From an uncultured Desulfovibrio sp. (GTDB lineage: Bacteria; Desulfobacterota; Desulfovibrionia; Desulfovibrionales; Desulfovibrionaceae), in NCBI GenBank assembly GCA_910587035.1, contig CAJUMQ010000041.1, positions 1 through 11,609 of the forward strand: a stretch of 11,609 nucleotides of DNA. The letters are read 5' to 3'. Positions within the stretch are counted from its first letter, which is position 1. Each line of letters opens with the position of its first letter. The translations under genes were made by a program, and so were the position numbers. The notes below the pieces were generated by a model. It did not search any database and was not told the origin of the DNA. It saw nothing but the letters and a program-made list of their open reading frames with translations. Positions 7,123 through 11,609 of this stretch are shown here, in pieces.

Positions 7123-7355
7123 CTTATGTCCAATTTAAGTGGACATGCATGCCAGTGCCATATGGTGGGAATTGGGACAATTTCAATCGCTACCTAACAT
7201 AGGTGTTTTGCTCAAAACCGCCTGCAGGTTTTGCCTGGTCGCCTGGCGCCGTTCTTGTGTTGCGCCCGCTAATTTGCTATGTCTGAAAAACCGGCTTTCC
7301 GCCGGCACACGCAGGGGAGCCTTTTCACCCTGTCTGCAATGCAAAGGACTGTCAT
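7123..7355 (+). promoter_or_regulatory. Intergenic region with alternative hairpins before the EF-hand gene
   Basis: No gene is visible. ATGTCC (7126-7131) pairs with GGACAT (7141-7146) just after the acetyltransferase stop. GTTTT (7205-7209) can pair with AAAAC (7214-7218) over the loop GCTC, while the overlapping CAAAACC (7213-7219) can instead pair with GGTTTTG (7227-7233). CCGGC (7291-7295) pairs with GCCGG (7301-7305). None has a proper T tract, so I do not call a terminator. A weak promoter-like pair, TTGTGT (7255-7260) and TATGTC (7278-7283), stands 17 bases apart ahead of the next gene. Confidence 0.35.
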
Positions 7356-7751
7356 ATGCAAAAAAAAACCATGATAAAATTTCCCCGTTGTCTTTCCGCC
7401 CTGGCTGTGGCCGCTTTTTCCATGAGCGCCATAGCCTGCGCGGCCAGCTCTCCGCCCCCGCCGCCATCGCCGCAAATGCAGGCGCGTTTTGTGGAAATGG
7501 ACACTAACAATGATGGCAAGGTAGTGCTGGAAGAGTTCAACGCGGCTTTTCCCAACATGAATGAAAGGGCTTTTGCCGTAATTGACAAAAATGGCGACCA
7601 GGGCATTGACCGCGCCGAATGGTTCGAGTTTGTAGCCAACCATGGCCGCAGCCCGGAGCGTGGCGCGCCCATGAACAATATTCCCGGTGACCCGCTTATC
7701 CCGCCGCCAGACAGCAATGATCTGCCCCTTGTGCGGCCGCCCATGAATTAG
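7356..7751 (+). CDS. Small exported protein with two EF-hand calcium-binding motifs
   Basis: The 131-residue protein starts with a basic stretch and a hydrophobic signal (13-29) followed by a run of prolines (33-37). Two canonical 12-residue EF-hand loops follow: Asp49-Thr-Asn-Asn-Asp-Gly-Lys to Glu60, and Asp77-Lys-Asn-Gly-Asp-Gln-Gly to Glu88. Both keep acidic or amide residues at positions 1, 3 and 5 and Glu at 12, so calcium binding is plausible. The tail is proline-rich. SAIAC (24-28) could serve as a weak lipobox at Cys28, which would make it a lipoprotein; otherwise signal peptidase I would cut near ACAA. An AAAGGA (7343-7348) ribosome binding site precedes the ATG. The role is unknown; it may be a calcium sensor or buffer in the periplasm or at the surface. 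Confidence 0.8.
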   Translation: MQKKTMIKFPRCLSALAVAAFSMSAIACAASSPPPPPSPQMQARFVEMDTNNDGKVVLEEFNAAFPNMNERAFAVIDKNGDQGIDRAEWFEFVANHGRSPERGAPMNNIPGDPLIPPPDSNDLPLVRPPMN

Positions 7752-7856
7752 TGCGTTTTCGCGATGAAATTGCGTAAACACCCCGGCAACTGCGCAAGCA
7801 GCCGCCCGCGCCGAAAATGAATAGCAGCTGTGCCGCTGCTGAAATTCTGGCAGCGA

Positions 7857-7898
7857 ATTGCATGAAAATATCTATAAAAATAGATATTTTCATGCAAT
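7857..7898. repeat. 42-base palindrome: 19-bp perfect arms around AAAA
   Basis: Arm ATTGCATGAAAATATCTAT (7857-7875) is the exact reverse complement of 7880-7898, with only AAAA (7876-7879) between. It is AT-rich amid GC-rich DNA and is not followed by a T tract, so it does not look like a normal terminator. Because it is symmetric, each strand shows the same weak promoter-like pair TTGCAT, 17 bases, TAGATA. It could be an operator for a dimeric repressor, a divergent promoter, or a stable RNA hairpin. Confidence 0.75.
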
Positions 7899-7913
7899 AA
7901 ATGCCATAGAAGC

Positions 7914-7942
7914 AGTGCCCGCAGTTTGCGGGCACTCTTTTT
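7914..7942 (+). terminator. Rho-independent terminator-like hairpin directly before dinB
   Basis: AGTGCCCGC (7914-7922), loop AGTTT, GCGGGCACT (7928-7936), then CTTTTT (7937-7942). A 9-bp GC-rich stem with a T tract is a textbook intrinsic terminator on the plus strand. It ends only 3 bases before the first dinB ATG, which leaves no room for a separate promoter after it. It may end the EF-hand transcript or act as an attenuator in the dinB leader. Confidence 0.75.
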
Positions 7943-7945
7943 GAG

Positions 7946-9013
7946 ATGCCTATGATCGCGCATCTGGACATGGACGCCTTTTTCGCAGCTGTGGAGCAGC
8001 TCGACAATCCGGGCCTTAGAGGCCGCCCGGTAATCATTGGCGGCGGCACGCGCGGGGTTGTGGCCACAGCATCATATGAGGCAAGGAGATTTGGCATCCA
8101 TTCGGCCATGCCGGCCAGCACCGCGCGCCGCCTCTGCCCCCATGGCATATTTATTCACGGCAACCACAAACGCTATTCTGAACTTTCGCGGCGCATCATG
8201 GGCTGCCTGCGCGATTTCTCGCCAGTCATACAGCCTGCAAGCATTGATGAGGCATATCTTGACCTCACGGCATACTGCGGCACATGGGACAAGGCGCCAG
8301 GCGTGGCGGCAGCCATACAGGCCAATGTGGCGGATGTCACAGGAGGCCTCACCTGCTCCATAGGCATAGCGCCCATAAAATTTCTTGCAAAGATCTGCTC
8401 GGATGTTAACAAGCCCAATGGCATTTGCGTTGTTGCCCCCGCCCGGATGGACGCTTTTCTCCAGGCTCTGCCGGTGGCCAAACTGCCTGGCGTGGGACGC
8501 CGCATGCAGGAGCGCCTGCTCTCTTTCGGCATCACCACAGTCAGGGAGCTCAGACAGCTGAGCCGGCAGTTTCTGCTGCAGAGTTTCGGCAAATGGGGCG
8601 GCGTGCTGCATGATCGCGCCCATGGCATCGATCCGCGCGGAGTGCATGAAAATGCGCCGCCCAAAAGCGAGGGGGCGGAGAGGACCTTTGACGAAGACAT
8701 CTACGACCACAAACGCCTGCAGGCCGCCCTGGAAATTCATTCAGAGAGGATTGGCAGCGCCCTGCTCAGGCAGGGTATCTCCGGCAGAACCATAACGCTC
8801 AAACTTAAATTCGCTGACTTTCGGCAGATCACACGCTCGCGCACCCTTGCGGCCAGAACCAACTCCAGCCAGGTAATCCTGCAAACGGCCTGCGCCCTGC
8901 TGGCGGAGGTTTCCCTGCAAAAGCCTGCGCGTCTCATAGGCATAAGCGTGTCCGGATTTGAGCCCCGGCCCGAGCAGCTGTTTCTGCCCGGCTGTCCAGC
9001 CTTTTACCGCTGA
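7946..9013 (+). CDS. dinB: DNA polymerase IV (Y-family translesion polymerase)
   Basis: DinB copies past damaged template bases with low fidelity. The 355-residue length matches E. coli Pol IV. Catalytic residues are in place: Asp8 in HLDMDAFFAAVE, with steric-gate Phe13, and Asp101-Glu102 in SIDEAYLD. Also present are ATASYEARRFGIHSAMP (40-56), CSIGIAPIKFLAKICSDVNKPNG in the palm, the helix-hairpin-helix LPGVGRRM, and a C-terminal little-finger domain. It ends in QLFLPGCPAFYR, without an obvious consensus beta-clamp motif. Two starts are possible. The ATG at 7946 aligns residue for residue with E. coli, and the ATG at 7952 is better placed behind the only Shine-Dalgarno remnant, GAG (7943-7945). 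A terminator-like hairpin touches the start. alkA follows after 34 bases, probably in the same transcript. Confidence 0.94.
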   Translation: MPMIAHLDMDAFFAAVEQLDNPGLRGRPVIIGGGTRGVVATASYEARRFGIHSAMPASTARRLCPHGIFIHGNHKRYSELSRRIMGCLRDFSPVIQPASIDEAYLDLTAYCGTWDKAPGVAAAIQANVADVTGGLTCSIGIAPIKFLAKICSDVNKPNGICVVAPARMDAFLQALPVAKLPGVGRRMQERLLSFGITTVRELRQLSRQFLLQSFGKWGGVLHDRAHGIDPRGVHENAPPKSEGAERTFDEDIYDHKRLQAALEIHSERIGSALLRQGISGRTITLKLKFADFRQITRSRTLAARTNSSQVILQTACALLAEVSLQKPARLIGISVSGFEPRPEQLFLPGCPAFYR

Positions 9014-9047
9014 TAGGCGTGGGCAGATATCGCAAGGATGCCCCAAA

Positions 9048-9698
9048 ATGACAGATTGCCCCCCATTTTTCAGCTATGGCCAGAAGGAGCTGGCCCATCT
9101 CTCCGCCAGGGACAAGAAACTTGCCCAGGTGATTGAGGAGACCGGCTTCATCAAACGCGCCATCTATCCCGATCCCTTTGCCGGTTTGCTGCGGGCCATA
9201 ATCGGGCAGCAGATCTCCGGAAAGGCGCAGGAATCCATCTGGGCCAGATTCTGCGCTCTTGGCTGTTCCACGCCCCAGGCGGTTTTAAATCTGGCGGTGG
9301 ATGATCTGCGCGCCTGCGGCATCTCAGCCCGCAAGGCCGAGTGCATTCGCACCGTGGCCATCCGGTTCGCATCCGGGGCCCTTTCGGAGCCGGAACTTGC
9401 CGCAATGGAAGATGCGCAACTGCTGGAACGTCTTGTCTCCCTGCGTGGCATTGGCCCCTGGACTGCGCACATGCTGCTTATATTCACTTTTCACCGCAAG
9501 AATGTGCTAAGTCATGGCGATCTTGGCATTCAGCGCGGCCTCTGCGCCCTGCACCACCACAGGGCGCTCACCCCGCAGCTTTGCAACCGCTACCACAGGC
9601 TCTACACGCCATATGCCACCATAGCCTCCTTTTACCTGTGGGAGCTTGCGGGGAAAGCAAAAAAGACCGGCCGAGCGCCTGCAAAATCACGCGCCTGA
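9048..9698 (+). CDS. DNA-3-methyladenine glycosylase II, AlkA-like HhH-GPD protein
   Basis: The 216-residue enzyme removes alkylated bases from DNA to start base-excision repair. The HhH-GPD fold is clear: FAGLLRAIIGQQISGKAQ (44-61), the helix-hairpin-helix LVSLRGIGPWTAHM (129-142), and catalytic Asp158 in SHGDLGIQRG (155-164). No cysteine cluster for a [4Fe-4S] follows, which fits AlkA rather than endonuclease III or MutY. It is shorter than E. coli AlkA (282 residues), lacking the N-terminal domain, as in many short AlkA/Mag proteins. I start it at the ATG at 9048 because AAGGA (9034-9038) stands 9 bases before it and the coding frame further up overlaps dinB. Grouped with dinB and umuD, it points to a DNA-damage tolerance block aimed at alkylation lesions. 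Confidence 0.9.
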   Translation: MTDCPPFFSYGQKELAHLSARDKKLAQVIEETGFIKRAIYPDPFAGLLRAIIGQQISGKAQESIWARFCALGCSTPQAVLNLAVDDLRACGISARKAECIRTVAIRFASGALSEPELAAMEDAQLLERLVSLRGIGPWTAHMLLIFTFHRKNVLSHGDLGIQRGLCALHHHRALTPQLCNRYHRLYTPYATIASFYLWELAGKAKKTGRAPAKSRA

Positions 9699-9734
9699 CA
9701 CTACCTTGACCCTTTTGCGGACAAATCGGCAATC

Positions 9735-9763
9735 TTGCCCGCGGATGTGCCGTCTGCTATGCT
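9735..9763 (+). promoter_or_regulatory. Candidate promoter of umuD overlapping its start
   Basis: TTGCCC (9735-9740), a 17-base spacer and TATGCT (9758-9763) form a fair sigma70-type match (four of six at the -10). Transcription would begin near 9770, at or just after the first umuD ATG (9766) and before the second in-frame ATG (9775). No Shine-Dalgarno precedes either ATG, so a leaderless umuD mRNA is possible. I could not identify a LexA box with certainty. Confidence 0.35.
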
Positions 9764-9765
9764 GA

Positions 9766-10224
9766 ATGGCAGCCATGCAAACAAAAAAACTTGAAATAAT
9801 AGGCCAGGCCGCCTGCGGAACTCCGCCGGACCAGGTGGCGCCACTGTACCTTTCCGCCGTGCAGGCCGGCTGGCCATCGCCGGCGGACGACTACATTGAC
9901 CAGCAGCTCAATCTGCACGAGCTGGCCGTGAGCAACCCCGCAGCGACCTTTTTTCTGCGGGCGGCCGGAGATTCCATGCTGGGCTGCGGCATCCATGACG
10001 GCGACCTGCTCATAGTGGACAGATCCCTGGAGGCTGCCCACAATCGCGTGGTCATTGCGGCTCTCGATGGCGAGCTGCTGGTGAAAAGGCTCATCCGCCG
10101 CGGCAGCCGCACCTGGCTCGCGCCGGCAAATCCGGACTATCCCGAAATAGAAATCACCAGACGTGAATATGTGCACATCTGGGGTATTGTCACCTATGTA
10201 CTCCACCGCCTCTCAAGCCGCTAA
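9766..10224 (+). CDS. umuD: UmuD-like S24 family self-cleaving protein (error-prone repair subunit)
   Basis: UmuD cleaves itself when RecA is activated, and UmuD' then joins UmuC to form Pol V. The 152-residue product matches UmuD closely: the cleavage site Ala34-Gly35 in SAVQAGWPSPADDYIDQQLNL, nucleophile Ser70 in GDSMLGCGIHDGDLLIVDRS, general-base Lys107 in DGELLVKRL, and the final strand YVHIWGIVTYVLH. There is no N-terminal DNA-binding domain, so it is not LexA or a phage repressor. No umuC is adjacent; the next gene is an integrase, and the nearby polymerase is DinB. The start may be 9766 or 9775. The last four codons plus the TAA stop lie inside the 3' half of a tRNA sequence, so the C-terminal tail is set by an attachment site. 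It could belong to a mobile element or have been cut off from umuC by insertion. Confidence 0.88.
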   Translation: MAAMQTKKLEIIGQAACGTPPDQVAPLYLSAVQAGWPSPADDYIDQQLNLHELAVSNPAATFFLRAAGDSMLGCGIHDGDLLIVDRSLEAAHNRVVIAALDGELLVKRLIRRGSRTWLAPANPDYPEIEITRREYVHIWGIVTYVLHRLSSR

Positions 10225-10253
10225 GACGGGTTCAAATCCCGTTGGTGACGCCA
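10210..10253 (+). other. 3' half of a tRNA gene; probable integrase attachment site (att core)
   Basis: Reading 5' to 3' there is an anticodon-loop-like CTCTCAA (10210-10216), anticodon-stem 3' strand GCCGC (10217-10221), variable loop TAAG (10222-10225), a perfect T arm ACGGG-TTCAAAT-CCCGT (10226-10242), acceptor 3' strand TGGTGAC (10243-10249), discriminator G, and encoded CCA (10251-10253). The matching 5' half is absent; the sequence to the left is umuD coding DNA. If the loop is read literally the anticodon would be CTC (tRNA-Glu), which is tentative. Tyrosine integrases often recombine at tRNA anticodon or T loops and duplicate the 3' half. The integrase gene 240 bases downstream supports this. 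The CCA leads into the palindrome CCAAATTTGG (10251-10260). Confidence 0.7.
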
Positions 10254-10270
10254 AATTTGGGTATAATAGA

Positions 10271-10309
10271 GAATGCCAAGGTGTAAAAAGCCTTGGCATT
10301 CCTTGTTTT
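10271..10309 (+). terminator. Intrinsic terminator after umuD and the half tRNA
   Basis: GAATGCCAAGG (10271-10281), a 9-base loop, and CCTTGGCATTC (10291-10301) form a perfect 11-bp stem followed by CTTGTTTT (10302-10309). It would end the transcript coming from dinB-alkA-umuD and insulate the integrase promoter. A perfect TATAAT (10262-10267) stands just before it but has no good -35 partner. Confidence 0.75.
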
Positions 10310-10366
10310 AACGCTCCAATACGGTTTCCCGAAGTGTACCCAAGTCCAGTTGCATCCACAATTTTT

Positions 10367-10513
10367 GTGGGTATATTTGTGGGCATCGCTGTGTTATGCT
10401 CATACCCGATACCCACAGAGATAACATACTGAAATTCAAATCTTTTTGTCCATGTGGGTATCATGCAGTCCAACAAGATGGAGGTAGCGGAAATGCCTTT
10501 GACAGATACCCAC
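10367..10513. repeat. GTGGGTAT / ATACCCAC repeat patch before the integrase
   Basis: The 8-mer GTGGGTAT occurs exactly at 10367-10374 and 10454-10461, and its reverse complement ATACCCAC at 10409-10416 and 10506-10513. Near copies are GTGGGCAT (10379-10386), ATACCCG (10402-10408) and TTGGGTAT (10257-10264). An outer inverted pair TGTTAT (10392-10397) and ATAACA (10421-10426) frames the centre. The last copy is inside the start of the integrase gene. Such clusters are expected for arm-type integrase sites, excisionase sites or operators that control the integrase. Confidence 0.65.
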
Positions 10514-11609
10514 ATCCGCAGTCTGAAACCGGAAGCGAAGCCCCGCAAATATTTTGATGGCGGAGGGCTATTTCTCTATGTGCCGCCAACCGGAAGCAAG
10601 CTCTGGCGCATGTCCTACCGTTTTGACGGCAAATGCAAGCTGCTCAGTTTTGGCGATTATCCAACCATCTCATTGAAAGACGCAAGGGCAAAACGCGAGG
10701 AAGCCAAGGGACTTCTGACAAAGGGCATTGACCCGTCCGCGCAGAAGAAAAATGCCAGGGAAGCGAGAGCCATAGCCGAGCGTGACAGTTTTGAGAATAT
10801 AGCCCTGGACTGGCACAAAACGCGGTTATCCGAATTTTCCGCCAAACATCAGGGCACAGTTCTTTACCGCCTGAAAACCTATATTTTTCCGGCAATAGGC
10901 AAAAGACATATCGCAAAGCTGGAAGCCGTCGATATTCTGGCCATCGTCAAGCCCATTGACGAGAAAGGCAATAGCGAAACATCCCGCCGAGTGCTCCAGA
11001 TAATCAATCAGGTGTTCCGCTATGCCGTTGTTTTGGGCAAAGCCAAGCATAATATCACAGCCGATTTGCATGGCGCATTGCGTCCCCGCAAAGTTACCCA
11101 TAGGGCGGCTGTGCTTGATAAGGACAAAGTCGGGCAGCTGTTACAGGCCATAGATGATTATCCTGGCTATATCCCGCTTGTCTGCGCGCTCAAACTTGCG
11201 CCCCTGGTATTTGTGCGCCCCAGCGAACTGCGTTGCGCCCAATGGTCTGAATTTGATCTTGAAGCAAAAGAATGGCGCATACCGGCGGAACGCATGAAAA
11301 TGCGCCGTCTCCATATCGTTCCCTTATCTGAACAGGCTCTTGCAATTCTGAAAAACCTGAAGCTCTATTCCGGCAATGGCAAGTATCTGTTTCCATCCAC
11401 CAGAACCGATACACAACCAATATCAGATGCCACCATGCTCAATGCCTTGCGGCGCATGGGCTACCAAAAGCATGAAATGAGCGTACATGGTTTCCGCTCA
11501 ATCGCTTCCACCCTGCTCAATGAACTTGGCTATAACCGCGACTGGATTGAGCGCCAGCTTGCCCATGGCGACAAGAATGAAGTCCGCGCCGCTTACAATT
11601 ATGCGGAAT
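10493..11609 (+). CDS. P4-type tyrosine site-specific integrase (C-terminus beyond window edge)
   Basis: I translated 372 codons from the ATG at 10493 without a stop. The integrase cuts and rejoins DNA at att sites through a tyrosine nucleophile. The N-terminal DUF4102 arm-binding domain is recognised by LTDTHIRSLKPEAKPRKYFDGGGLFLYV (3-30) and SYRFDGKCKLLSFGDYPTISLKDAR (41-65). A core-binding helical domain follows (about 100-195), then the catalytic domain: Arg242 in VRPSELR, a lysine near 269, His332 and Arg335 in HGFRS, His358 in QLAHGDKNEVRAAYNYAE, and the likely nucleophile Tyr368. All catalytic residues are in view; only the tail is missing. GGAGG (10480-10484) 8 bases upstream supports the ATG at 10493 over in-frame ATGs at 10463 and 10478. 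P4-type integrases commonly use tRNA 3' ends, which agrees with the half tRNA at 10210-10253. Confidence 0.94.
   Translation, partial: MPLTDTHIRSLKPEAKPRKYFDGGGLFLYVPPTGSKLWRMSYRFDGKCKLLSFGDYPTISLKDARAKREEAKGLLTKGIDPSAQKKNAREARAIAERDSFENIALDWHKTRLSEFSAKHQGTVLYRLKTYIFPAIGKRHIAKLEAVDILAIVKPIDEKGNSETSRRVLQIINQVFRYAVVLGKAKHNITADLHGALRPRKVTHRAAVLDKDKVGQLLQAIDDYPGYIPLVCALKLAPLVFVRPSELRCAQWSEFDLEAKEWRIPAERMKMRRLHIVPLSEQALAILKNLKLYSGNGKYLFPSTRTDTQPISDATMLNALRRMGYQKHEMSVHGFRSIASTLLNELGYNRDWIERQLAHGDKNEVRAAYNYAE

Larger units (their letters stand above)
10226..11609 (+). mobile_element. End of an integrated genetic element (att core plus integrase), right end outside window
   Basis: The element is inferred from three parts in the expected order: a tRNA-3'-half core, a repeat-rich non-coding arm region (10310-10480), and a P4-type tyrosine integrase gene reading away from the core. 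Its left border is set at the tRNA core and its other border is not visible. Since the tRNA 5' half is missing to the left, the DNA on that side may be the far end of a second, tandem element rather than the original tRNA locus. No other element genes are in view, so whether it is a prophage, an ICE or an island cannot be said. Confidence 0.6.

Noticed and set aside
10189..10253. A complete short tRNA using GTCACC (10189-10194) as acceptor 5' strand
   Set aside because: GTCACC is complementary to GGTGAC at the 3' end, but only 30 bases remain for D arm, anticodon arm and variable loop. No D arm can form, and the anticodon stem has only three of five pairs. GTCACC encodes Val-Thr in umuD, so the match is probably chance, although it is noteworthy.
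10262..10267. Perfect TATAAT as integrase promoter
   Set aside because: No suitable -35 at 16-18 bases, no extended -10, and a strong terminator begins 4 bases later.
10163..10432. Plus-strand 89-codon frame across the umuD end, half tRNA and terminator
   Set aside because: It crosses the tRNA remnant, the terminator hairpin and the repeat patch and has no recognisable features.

Overview
The window looks like chromosome from a sulfate-reducing bacterium of the Desulfovibrio group. The best evidence is a cytochrome c maturation protein CcmE that carries the CxxxY haem-attachment motif instead of the usual histidine, a variant known from Desulfovibrio. A Tat-exported ferredoxin-type aldo/keto reductase and the overall coding style fit this. 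Genus is an inference from protein character, not from a marker gene.

Layout. Positions 1-1148, minus strand: the start of ccmF (runs off the left edge) behind ccmE. Positions 1149-1316: a divergent promoter region. From 1317 onward every gene is on the plus strand. 1317-3175 holds an orphan polar amino acid-type ABC ATPase overlapping the tRNA thiolase gene mnmA. 3176-3526 is a gene-free stretch with four closely packed inverted repeats and an AT-rich promoter-like end. 3527-7122 is a run of four genes: a Tat-exported aldo/keto reductase with two C-terminal Fe-S cluster motifs, an exported ABM-domain protein, an exported HSL-family alpha/beta hydrolase and a cytoplasmic NodL/Mat-like O-acetyltransferase. 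7356-7751 is a small exported two-EF-hand protein. A near-perfect 42-base palindrome and a strong terminator-like hairpin then sit directly in front of dinB.

7946-10224 is a DNA-damage block: dinB (Pol IV), an AlkA-type 3-methyladenine glycosylase, and umuD without umuC beside it. The last codons of umuD read into the 3' half of a tRNA gene (anticodon loop to CCA) whose 5' half is absent. This is followed by a terminator, a patch of GTGGGTAT/ATACCCAC repeats, and a P4-type tyrosine integrase that runs off the right edge. This right end is best read as an attachment-site junction of an integrated element. The tRNA polarity suggests that umuD itself lies at the end of an element or island and that a second element (the integrase) abuts it.

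I see no clearly new multi-gene defence system. The observations most worth pursuing are the half-tRNA/umuD junction with its repeat patch, the terminator and palindrome in front of dinB, the exported redox/hydrolase gene run, and the cysteine-type CcmE.
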